DNA from: Candidatus Magnetomicrobium cryptolimnococcus | GTDB taxonomy: Bacteria; Nitrospirota; Thermodesulfovibrionia; Thermodesulfovibrionales; Magnetobacteriaceae | NCBI GenBank assembly: GCA_018606805.1 | Contig: JAGYWI010000006.1 | Location: 62,001 to 126,000 of the forward strand | DNA length: 64,000 nt | Direction: 5' to 3' | In this document: positions 45,991 through 53,968 of the stretch, piece after piece | Numbering within the stretch: the stretch's first letter is position 1 | Layout of the letters: each line of letters starts with the position of its first letter | Program-made: the position numbers and the translations under genes | Notes under the pieces: generated by a model | Told to the model about the DNA's origin: nothing | Databases searched by the model: none | What the model saw: the letters and a program-made list of their open reading frames with translations, nothing else

Positions 45991-46596
45991 ATGGTAAGAA
46001 AGTTAATCTTAATTCAAATGCTTCTGCTAATGATATGTACCAGTGTATATGCTCAAAATACCAAATTATGGAAAACTGGACAAACCACGACTTACCAAAA
46101 TTACGATGATGGTTATTATAGTAATCGTGGACAAGGAGGCGTTAACTGGTCTTCGTCGAGATTTACAGAAAATGATGATGGTACTATAACAGACAGTCTT
46201 ACGGGACTTATGTGGGCAGAAGATGCTTCAACTCCAACTGTTGGTTCTTGCACTGGAGGACGTCGTAGCTGGCAACAAGCATTAGACTATGTAAAATGCC
46301 TAAACAATAACAACTACCTTGGTTATAGTGATTGGAGACTTCCAAATAGAAAAGAGCTTGTGAGCCTTATTGATAGCAGTATGTATAATCCAGCCTTGCC
46401 TAATGGACATCCATTTAGTGGAGTACAGAGCTGGTACTGGTCGTCTACTTCTTACGACGCCGTCTATACCGACGTCGTATGGTTCGTCGTCAGTGTGGAC
46501 TACGGCCACGCATGGAACGTCAATATGGACCACGGCAGCGTGAGCTACGTCCCTAAGGGCTTCGACGGTGGCTATGCGTGGCCAGTACGCCCCTGA
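45991..46596 (+). CDS. DGR target protein 2, exported DUF1566 domain
   Basis: From the ATG at 45991 the protein has 201 residues: signal peptide (hydrophobic KLILIQMLLLMICTSVYA, cleavage after about residue 18), DUF1566/Lcl domain with TDSLTGLMWAEDASTPTVGS, CTGGRRSWQQALDYV, LGYSDWRLPNRKELVSL, then YWSSTSY and the VR2 end YAWPVRP. AGGAGG lies 9 bases before this ATG. A further ATG at 45970 has its own weaker site; a 16-base stretch AGGAATAAACAAATGG is duplicated there. It resembles target 1 over the whole domain. Its TGA (46594-46596) falls within the VR 3' edge, and the frame continues open downstream. Confidence 0.9.
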   Translation: MVRKLILIQMLLLMICTSVYAQNTKLWKTGQTTTYQNYDDGYYSNRGQGGVNWSSSRFTENDDGTITDSLTGLMWAEDASTPTVGSCTGGRRSWQQALDYVKCLNNNNYLGYSDWRLPNRKELVSLIDSSMYNPALPNGHPFSGVQSWYWSSTSYDAVYTDVVWFVVSVDYGHAWNVNMDHGSVSYVPKGFDGGYAWPVRP

Positions 46597-46600
46597 CAGT
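46424..46600 (+). repeat. DGR variable repeat VR2 with internal re-copy
   Basis: VR2 (177 nt) begins like the TR (TACAGAGCTGGTACTGG) and ends TATGCGTGGCCAGTACGCC. It is 36 nt longer: GCATGGAACGTCAATATGGA and its continuation to 30 nt occur twice, the first copy heavily changed and the second with its first seven codons unchanged, and two single codons (GAC, GTC) are added. By hand I count about 23 changes at TR adenines and one C-to-T. Confidence 0.92.
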
Positions 46601-46617
46601 CTGGGTCATTCGATAAT

Positions 46618-47883
46618 TTGATAATTTCGCTGCCTGGCACAGGCAGCGGCAGCGTAACTAGTGAGCCGTCTGGTATAGACTGTGGCTCAGATTGTTCAGC
46701 ATCATACTCACCAGGTACTACCGTAATGCTTACGGTAGTACCCAATGCTCGTTCAACCTTTGACGGTTGGGGAGGGGATTGTAGTGGTACAGGCTCTACT
46801 TGTACTCTTACTATGACTGGTGACAAAAACGTAACAGTTACTTTTAATCTGATACCAACGCCCACTCCTACCCCGACAGCAACACCAACACCAACAGTTA
46901 CAGCCACACCTACAGCGACCCCAACAGCAACGCCAACCCCTACCCCTACTCCAACGGCATTGAGTATTGATGTTTCGTATCAGGGCTTTTTGTTACCGTC
47001 GGAGTTTGATTATTTTTCTTTAGAGGCGGAGGCTAATAAATTACTCAAAGTAGAGGTTGTACCTCAAGGCGGTGTTAGTTCTTTAATCTTAGATGCTAGC
47101 ATTGGAAAACTGCCCTCGTATGCAGGAACAGGTACTTACACCACAAAAGATAAAACCGTACGTGGCAATTATGAGCTTTCTATACCGGTGTCAAAGAGTG
47201 CAAATTCAACATATTATTTTTCTCTCTTTGGCCATGGAATAGACAAATTAGGTGGCAATTATACAATTACGGCTAGTTATGTTGAAAAATACATTAGTGA
47301 TGTCTCCCCAAAGGATGGGGGAAACTCCGGTGTGATTAAGCTTTCTATCAAAGGCATTGGTTTTGTGGATGGCGTAGATGTAGAGTTAAGCGGCAGCGGG
47401 CTTCCTGTTTATAAACCAGATGAAATCACCGTAGTATCATCAATCGAATTGATGGTGTTATTTAATATAGCGGGTGCTTCTCCTGGTCATTATAATGTGA
47501 GCGTTGCTTGGCCTGATAGTACAAAGAAGACCTTAGAGGGGGCTTTTGAAATTACTTCCGGCAAGATTGGTTACAAGCTTGAAACTCAACTCATAACCCC
47601 AAGCGCTACAAGGCCGGGCAGAAATTACAGTTTTGTCGTTGATTATAAAAACACTGGCGATGCCGATATGTATGCCCCGCTTTTAACTGTTTATAGCAAT
47701 ACCAATATGTCTTTAGATAAAAGCAATATTAATGGTGATACGGTTCAACTGTTGGGAATAGGCTCATCATCAATGCCAAACATGTTAGGCATTGGCGAAA
47801 GGCGGAGTATTTCGCTTTATTTTACAGCCCCCTCAACGGGTAATGCAGACCTCACACTTTATGTAACAAACAGACAGTGCTGA
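46618..47883 (+). CDS. adhesin-like fragment, in frame after VR2 stop
   Basis: This open frame (421 residues from TTG 46618) is in the same frame as the VR2 gene and separated from it only by the TGA and seven codons. It starts at once with an InlB-B-type repeat (GTGSGSVTSEPSGIDCGSDC, GWGGDCSGTGSTC), then a PT-rich linker (46858-46964), a pre-peptidase-like strand-rich domain, a TIG/IPT-like domain (ISDVSPKDGGNSGVIKLSI) and a CARDB-like end. It has no signal peptide or good ribosome site of its own. It therefore looks like the middle of a longer secreted protein, broken by the TGA and by a frameshift near 47870. Whether it is expressed is unknown. Confidence 0.6.
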   Translation: MIISLPGTGSGSVTSEPSGIDCGSDCSASYSPGTTVMLTVVPNARSTFDGWGGDCSGTGSTCTLTMTGDKNVTVTFNLIPTPTPTPTATPTPTVTATPTATPTATPTPTPTPTALSIDVSYQGFLLPSEFDYFSLEAEANKLLKVEVVPQGGVSSLILDASIGKLPSYAGTGTYTTKDKTVRGNYELSIPVSKSANSTYYFSLFGHGIDKLGGNYTITASYVEKYISDVSPKDGGNSGVIKLSIKGIGFVDGVDVELSGSGLPVYKPDEITVVSSIELMVLFNIAGASPGHYNVSVAWPDSTKKTLEGAFEITSGKIGYKLETQLITPSATRPGRNYSFVVDYKNTGDADMYAPLLTVYSNTNMSLDKSNINGDTVQLLGIGSSSMPNMLGIGERRSISLYFTAPSTGNADLTLYVTNRQC

Positions 47884-47914
47884 GGCTATCAATTGGGATG
47901 AGCAAAAGGCATAT

Positions 47915-50900
47915 ATGAAACCCACCGATATGACTGATGCGGAGTGGGAGAGCTTGTTTCCAGTGCTAACTGCAAGGCTTGGCAATACCTGGACGGATTA
48001 TCTAACGGTACTGCGGGCAGATGCCCTTAGGTATAAGCAGAGAGGTTTAGATGTGTATGACGTTAAGGAACTTCTGCGCATGGAGACACGCCTGGCAAAG
48101 GGCGAGCCTGTGGCGGCAATAAGCGGCACAGTAAGGGATGCCGATACAGGGGCAGCTATTAAAGGCGTTACTGTTAAAATACAAAGTGAAGACGACACGA
48201 TTGTAAAGCAAACCGATAGTCTATATTTCCCCGCTGGACATGTTATTATAGAAGACTTGCCAGATGGCAACTATGAGGTGTTTGTCAGCGGATATTACTT
48301 TGAAACGCCTGTGGTGGTTACCATATCTGATGGTAAGGATTCAAACGACAATGTGTTTTACGTCAAAAAGCTCCCAACTGAGGAAATTAGCGAAGAGGTC
48401 AGCTTTGATGACAGTAACCCATCTTTAACAAAAGATACGTCAGGCAATACTTATCTTGTTTGGCAGCGTGATGGCGAAATCTATTGGGCGATAAACTCAG
48501 GAAACGGATGGGAGAAATACGGCAAAATCCAAGATGCCACGGGCAGTTATCCGGTAATTGCTTATGATTCAGCGCTTTTAGATGATGGCGCAACGCCGGG
48601 ACTGTTTGCCTTGTGGGTATCGGCTGATTCACCAAAACGGTTAGCGTGGTCGGTGGGCAAATTAACAGACAGCGGCATCCAGTGGAGTGAGCCTCAGTAT
48701 CTAACGTCAGATGAATTTGATGACTTTAGCAGTACGGTTGTTATGGATAATAGTGGCGATCCGGTGGTGTTGTGGCTGCAAAAAAATACCAGTATAGATG
48801 ATGATACGGATTTGTATTATAAGGGAATTGAATTGTCTGATATAAACTTGAATTGGGAGCAGGCAATTATTGATGACAATTATGAAAGGTCTTCCAATAC
48901 TGCTTGTATTGAAGAAAATAATTTTAATTATAGAGTGTTAATTCCAGCAACATTATTTGGTAATATTCCAATATTAAAAAAATATTTTAGTACAGTATTT
49001 GGATTATGGGGTAAAAGTAAAGGTTGTGGTGAACTAAATTGTAGTGGTTTATCAATATCGGCTAATAGTGAGATTGGAATGTCCTTACTAAAAGGTTTTC
49101 AATTTACTACTACTGCATCAACTGATGGATATTATGTTTTAAATAAAGAGGAATGTAAGCTTGTGATAGTAGAAGTAGAGGAACGGTTTAAAAATGAAGG
49201 GGTGTTTAATTTAACGGGTGTAGCAGCACCTATACCAGTACTTGGTCTCGTTAGTGTTCGTATAGGTCTTGTTACTTCTATAGAAGGTAAACTTGTATGG
49301 CATACTGAAAGTAGAATTGCTGATCAAACTTCAATACTGTTTGGGTTTGGTGGAAGTGGCTCAGCAGAACATATAGTTTTTACAGGTGCTTATGGAAAAA
49401 GATTAGCTGTAAAATTAACAGGTGAGTTGGAAATATCTTTAACTCCGCCTACTTTTCGACTTAATGGTGCATGTTTTGTTATAAAGTCAGATATGGTTAG
49501 ACTTGCTTGGGGTGTTGTGCTTACAATTCCAACGATAAAATTTGGTTCTGCTTGCCCAGAGGATCCTTTTGTGCTATATAGTTCAAAGAGGGTTTCTGAT
49601 AGTGATACTGCTCAGAATACTTCTTTTGAGTATTCAAAAGACCCATTAATAGGCACAGGTAGCATTTATGAAGGAACACCTGTGCTTGGTAATATGTCAG
49701 AGGATATTTATGATGATAATCTACCATCTGTTGCTAAAAGTAATACAGGTGAGATTATTGTTGTCTGGGCTAAGAATTCTCAAGCTACAGATTTAGGTGC
49801 AAAGGTGTATGCTGGTACCTATAACGGCGCAACTTGGGAAAATTTTGTTGAAATAACCCCTGATTTTGATTTTAATAAAGACGTAGCAGTAGCCTTTGAC
49901 ACTAATGGCAATCCGATGGTCTTGTGGTCAAGTGCCCCTAATGAAGGACTTGATTATAACGCAAGTTCAGTTGAAGAACTTATAGGGGCTACAAATAATG
50001 CCGATATTAAATTTTCATATCGCACGGACAGTGGCTGGAGTACGCCACCGCAGACGTTGGCAATGCTTGCAGGGCGGGATGAGATGGTATCACTTACTAG
50101 CGGTGAAGACGGGCAGATAACCGCATCATGGATTAACCGTTCTGATGATGGTCTAACGTCAACAGTATATGCCTCAAGCTGGAATGGTAGCGATTGGTCT
50201 ACGCCAGTAGCCATAACAACCGTTTATTTATCCGAAAGACCGCAGGTTATTTATGTATCTGGAAAACCTCAGATACTCTTTGCAGCTATGGAAAGTGAGG
50301 ATTCTAACTGGAAAATGTACTCAACCTCGTGGGATGGCGTGCAATGGGCTGTGCCTACTATTATAGATATAAAAGAAGTTCAAGAACAGTCATCTTTAAA
50401 GAGGCGCTGTGCAAAAAATCAAACTCGTTCTACTACCAATAAACCGCCTGCTGAATGCTGTGATAAAGGGGACGATGACGATGAGCCAAAACCTCCAGTT
50501 GACCCTGCTAACCCATATGAGCCAGATGCCCCAGGCAACCCCGGCAAAGAACCTGCTGACAATGCAAGCGTTCCACCGGTTCGATCTCTTGATCCAAATG
50601 AAAAGAAGGGGGCTGATGGTGTGGGTGAGAAGCACTATGTAAACGTTGGAAGTACGCTTCAATACAAGGTATATTTTGAAAATAAATCAACAGCCGAAGC
50701 CCCAGCGCAAGAGGTGTTTGTTACCGATTGCATAGATGAAGACCTTGATATGACTACATTAAAGATTAAAGAGGTTGCCTTTGGAAACACAATTACAGCC
50801 AATCCGGAGGATTCTCCAATATTTGACTCACGGGTTACCATTGACGATTATCGCGGAGATGATAAGGAGTGGTGGGTAGATATTAGCACGGAAATTAATA

Positions 50901-52789
50901 ATAGCACGAGATGCGTTAAACTGACACTACGCACCCTTGACCCAGATACGGAAGACTTACCAGAGGATGCCCTTGCGGGGTTTTTACCGCCTGAAAACGG
51001 CACAGGTAGAGGGCAGGGACATATTGGCTTTTCCATTGATACAAAGAGCAATTTAGCGCCAGGTACAAAGATAGTAAATAATGCCTCTATCGTATTTGAC
51101 ACAAACGAGGCTATTGTTACTAATGATGTAACTAACACTATATTTGAAGAGCTTGACCCGTACATATCCATATCACGCACCTCTTATGATTTTGGCGATG
51201 TTAATGTGGAGAGCAGCAAAGAGCAGGTGTTTACAGTAACTAACGTAGGCGCTGGAGAGCTTAAGATAGATTCAATATCTCAAGGCGGTGCTCAGCCTAC
51301 CCAATTTGTTACACAAGCAGACAACTGCTCAGGTAAAACCCTGGCGCCCGAGGGCAAGTGCACTATCTATGTAGCGTTTAAACCATTATCAGATGGTACG
51401 AAAACTGCGTTATTGTCAATACCATCAAATGACAGTTCTAACTCCATAATTGAAATATCATTAACAGGTATAGGCACAGGCAGTGGAACACAAACGCTGA
51501 CGCCTACACCTACACCAACCCCTACCGAAACAAACGGCGGTAATACTGGCGGTGGTACTGGCGGTGGTACAAGCGGAGGAAGTGGCGTCGTCGGTAGTAG
51601 CTCGACGCCATTACCAACACCAACGACGACTATAACGCCAACGCCAACTGCAACACCTACAGTTACTCCAACACCGACGTTAACGCCTACACCTACCTTG
51701 ACGCCAACGCCAACAGTTACCCCAACGCCAACACCGACCGTAACGCCAACGGCGGCGCTAAAGACGATAAATCCATTTAAAGCAACCAACATGGGGGATT
51801 TAAACGGGGATGGCAATACGGATGTCCTTGGGCTTACGTCAAATGGTGATATATACTATACAGCCGACTTAGCGACGTGGCACTATATACCCGGCCAACT
51901 GTCTCAGGCTGTCGTAAGAGACATTAATGGAGATGGACAGGATGATATTATTGGCATTAGTGCTGATGGTAGTGGGCAAGTATACTTTACAACAAATCTT
52001 GGTGTTAACTGGACTTGGGTGCAGGGGCAACTAAAGAGGCTTTATGCAGCCGATCTAAATGATGATGGCAAGCTTGATATTGTTGGTTTTGCAAATGACG
52101 ACAGTGTTTGGTATACCACAAATCCTACGGATACTACACCAAAATGGGCTAGTGCTTCTGGTATACTTACAGATATGGTGATAACGGATATGGATAATGA
52201 TGGTATGGCTGAAATATTTGGTATTAATGGAACTGGCAGTGGTGAGTATCAAGGCTCGATTTGGTATACTGAAAATCCAACAGGGCTTAATCCCACATGG
52301 CAGAGGATACAGGGCTCGTTGTCAAAGATGAGTGTAGGAGACTTTAATAGGGATGGACAGATTGAAATATTTGGTATTAATGAATATGGAAGTGGTGAGT
52401 ATCAAGGGTCGGTGTGGTATACAGGAAACCCAACGGCTGCAGCACCTGTGTGGAGTCGTTTAAGTGGAATACTTTCGGATATTGCAATTGGGGATATTGA
52501 TGGGGATGGGAAATATGATATTGTAGGCTTAAACGGCTATGGTGTGGGTGAGTATAGAGGGTCAATTTGGTATATGGTGCAGGCTAATCAAGGACAGTGG
52601 GGTAGAATTAATGGAAATCTATCCGCCATATCGGTTGGTGATATGGATGGTGATGGTAAGGCGGATGTAATAGGAATAAACGGCGACGGAGTCGGTGAGT
52701 TTAGGGATACGGTATGGTACATGCTAAACCTATTGTCTTATACTGAGAAGGGTTGGCATCAGATTAGAGGATATTTGAGTATATTTTAA
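47915..52789 (+). CDS. giant surface protein with ASH-like, PT-rich and FG-GAP-like domains
   Basis: The 1624-residue frame begins at ATG 47915 but coding sequence clearly extends upstream in frame (SAEAINWDEQKAY before it) with no start. In order: a conserved helical block (PTDMTDAEWESLFP), a carboxypeptidase-regulatory-like domain (ISGTVRDADTGAAIKGV), beta-propeller-like repeats, a DUF11-like block after VRSLDPNEKKGADG, an ASH/choice-of-anchor-D domain (ISRTSYDFGDVNVESS), a PT-rich linker (51490-51765), and six FG-GAP/integrin-like repeats with DLNGDGNTD-type calcium loops. It is probably an adhesin or cell-surface protein; export needs the missing N-terminus. Confidence 0.8.
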   Translation: MKPTDMTDAEWESLFPVLTARLGNTWTDYLTVLRADALRYKQRGLDVYDVKELLRMETRLAKGEPVAAISGTVRDADTGAAIKGVTVKIQSEDDTIVKQTDSLYFPAGHVIIEDLPDGNYEVFVSGYYFETPVVVTISDGKDSNDNVFYVKKLPTEEISEEVSFDDSNPSLTKDTSGNTYLVWQRDGEIYWAINSGNGWEKYGKIQDATGSYPVIAYDSALLDDGATPGLFALWVSADSPKRLAWSVGKLTDSGIQWSEPQYLTSDEFDDFSSTVVMDNSGDPVVLWLQKNTSIDDDTDLYYKGIELSDINLNWEQAIIDDNYERSSNTACIEENNFNYRVLIPATLFGNIPILKKYFSTVFGLWGKSKGCGELNCSGLSISANSEIGMSLLKGFQFTTTASTDGYYVLNKEECKLVIVEVEERFKNEGVFNLTGVAAPIPVLGLVSVRIGLVTSIEGKLVWHTESRIADQTSILFGFGGSGSAEHIVFTGAYGKRLAVKLTGELEISLTPPTFRLNGACFVIKSDMVRLAWGVVLTIPTIKFGSACPEDPFVLYSSKRVSDSDTAQNTSFEYSKDPLIGTGSIYEGTPVLGNMSEDIYDDNLPSVAKSNTGEIIVVWAKNSQATDLGAKVYAGTYNGATWENFVEITPDFDFNKDVAVAFDTNGNPMVLWSSAPNEGLDYNASSVEELIGATNNADIKFSYRTDSGWSTPPQTLAMLAGRDEMVSLTSGEDGQITASWINRSDDGLTSTVYASSWNGSDWSTPVAITTVYLSERPQVIYVSGKPQILFAAMESEDSNWKMYSTSWDGVQWAVPTIIDIKEVQEQSSLKRRCAKNQTRSTTNKPPAECCDKGDDDDEPKPPVDPANPYEPDAPGNPGKEPADNASVPPVRSLDPNEKKGADGVGEKHYVNVGSTLQYKVYFENKSTAEAPAQEVFVTDCIDEDLDMTTLKIKEVAFGNTITANPEDSPIFDSRVTIDDYRGDDKEWWVDISTEINNSTRCVKLTLRTLDPDTEDLPEDALAGFLPPENGTGRGQGHIGFSIDTKSNLAPGTKIVNNASIVFDTNEAIVTNDVTNTIFEELDPYISISRTSYDFGDVNVESSKEQVFTVTNVGAGELKIDSISQGGAQPTQFVTQADNCSGKTLAPEGKCTIYVAFKPLSDGTKTALLSIPSNDSSNSIIEISLTGIGTGSGTQTLTPTPTPTPTETNGGNTGGGTGGGTSGGSGVVGSSSTPLPTPTTTITPTPTATPTVTPTPTLTPTPTLTPTPTVTPTPTPTVTPTAALKTINPFKATNMGDLNGDGNTDVLGLTSNGDIYYTADLATWHYIPGQLSQAVVRDINGDGQDDIIGISADGSGQVYFTTNLGVNWTWVQGQLKRLYAADLNDDGKLDIVGFANDDSVWYTTNPTDTTPKWASASGILTDMVITDMDNDGMAEIFGINGTGSGEYQGSIWYTENPTGLNPTWQRIQGSLSKMSVGDFNRDGQIEIFGINEYGSGEYQGSVWYTGNPTAAAPVWSRLSGILSDIAIGDIDGDGKYDIVGLNGYGVGEYRGSIWYMVQANQGQWGRINGNLSAISVGDMDGDGKADVIGINGDGVGEFRDTVWYMLNLLSYTEKGWHQIRGYLSIF

Positions 52790-52841
52790 GACTACGTTGC
52801 AAATATCGCGGTCAATGTTGTAGAAATAATGTTGTAGAAGA

Positions 52842-52868
52842 GGGGCAGACACTCGAAAGGTCTGCCCC
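52842..52868. repeat. GGGGCAGAC/GTCTGCCCC hairpin
   Basis: GGGGCAGAC (52842-52850) pairs with GTCTGCCCC (52860-52868), with ACTCGAAAG between. Further on, GTTCGCCCTAGGGTTTTCCCC joins pieces of two repeat families. It lies between the converging giant-protein and lolD genes. Confidence 0.87.
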
Positions 52869-52935
52869 TACACATCTGTTAGTAGAGGCTAACTTATACG
52901 TTCGCCCTAGGGTTTTCCCCCGCTCATCCTTTTCC

Positions 52936-53619
52936 TTATTCTTTGCTAATTTGGCCGTCAACCATTTCAATTAATCGGTGGCATTTTTTAGCGAAATTGG
53001 CATTATGGGTTACTATGACAAATGTAGTTTGCAACGTTTTATTAATTTCAAAGAGTATGTCAATAATGCCATCGCCTGTTTTGGAGTCGAGGTTACCGGT
53101 TGGTTCATCGGCAAGCACGACGAGTGGGTTTAGTACTAGTGCGCGTGCTAGTGCCACACGTTGTTGCTCACCACCGGAAAGTTCGCCAGCTCGATGATGT
53201 AGTCTATCTTTTAAGCCAAAGCGGATTAGTAATGTGCTGGCTAATTTAACGAGTTCGTTATTATTTATAGCACCAATTAGCCCTGGCATCATTACGTTTT
53301 CAAGGGCTGTAAAATCTGCTAATAGGTGGTGGAATTGGAACACAAAGCCAATCGTTTTATTCCTAAAAGATGCAAGCTCTTTATCATTATAGAGAAAAAT
53401 GTCTTTGCCGTTATAAAGTATTTTTCCTGATGTTGGGCGGTCTATTGTGCCAAGCAAGTGCAGTAGCGTACTTTTGCCAGCCCCTGAAGCACCAACAACA
53501 GCTACGACCTCGCCTTTATTTATTGACAGGTCTATGCCTTTTATGACCTCAAGTTCACCGGCTTCGGTTTTATATGATTTACGCATACCTGTTACATGAA
53601 TAAGCTCTGTATTTGACAT
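52936..53619 (-). CDS. lolD: lipoprotein-releasing ABC transporter ATPase
   Basis: The 227-residue ATPase has Walker A GASGAGKST, the Q-loop region FVFQFHHLLADFTALENVMM, signature LSGGEQQRVALARAL and Walker B LVVLADEPTGNLD. The FQFHHLLxxFxALENV block is typical of LolD. With LolC/E it lifts mature lipoproteins from the inner membrane to the carrier LolA. It is the last gene of a minus-strand operon lysS-lolC-small protein-lolD. This matches the RlpA-like lipoprotein seen at the window start. Confidence 0.93.
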   Translation of the reverse strand: MSNTELIHVTGMRKSYKTEAGELEVIKGIDLSINKGEVVAVVGASGAGKSTLLHLLGTIDRPTSGKILYNGKDIFLYNDKELASFRNKTIGFVFQFHHLLADFTALENVMMPGLIGAINNNELVKLASTLLIRFGLKDRLHHRAGELSGGEQQRVALARALVLNPLVVLADEPTGNLDSKTGDGIIDILFEINKTLQTTFVIVTHNANFAKKCHRLIEMVDGQISKE

Positions 53620-53620
53620 G

Positions 53621-53968
53621 TTATTTCGGTGGTGTTTCCTTATTATTTGTAGCAGCGGAGTCTTTGTTAACTCCTTGTGTTAAATTACTCGTTGTGTCTA
53701 CTAATTGTTTAGCCTTACCAAAAAAACTAAGAAGTCCATCTTTAAATGAATGAATTTTATCAGCAAATTCAGCTGCCTTTAGACATACATTTTTAGTAAC
53801 AAGACCCGTTTGCTCTGCTGTGTTGCCAAGCCAAACTAAGCCGTTTCCACCGTAAAAGAGGGACATCCCTATATATAATAATAGGATTGTTACGGTCATA
53901 CAAAGCAGTTTATTTATAGTGCCAAACAGTTTAAATATAAATCCGAGAAAGACTATCATGTTATTCAA
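53621..53968 (-). CDS. small membrane protein in the lol operon
   Basis: The 115-residue protein has a long hydrophobic N-terminal region (about residues 4-40, two possible spans) and a hydrophilic, Thr/Asn-rich tail. I recognise no family. It overlaps the end of lolC by eight bases and ends one base before lolD, so it is translated with them. Its role may be in lipoprotein release or it may only be carried in the operon. Confidence 0.7.
   Translation of the reverse strand: MNNMIVFLGFIFKLFGTINKLLCMTVTILLLYIGMSLFYGGNGLVWLGNTAEQTGLVTKNVCLKAAEFADKIHSFKDGLLSFFGKAKQLVDTTSNLTQGVNKDSAATNNKETPPK

Noticed and set aside
51367-51816. Minus-strand frame coding a Gly-Val repeat protein (also at 46572-46907)
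   Set aside because: It is only the complement of the PT-rich linker DNA of the surface protein; low-complexity codons give a false open frame.
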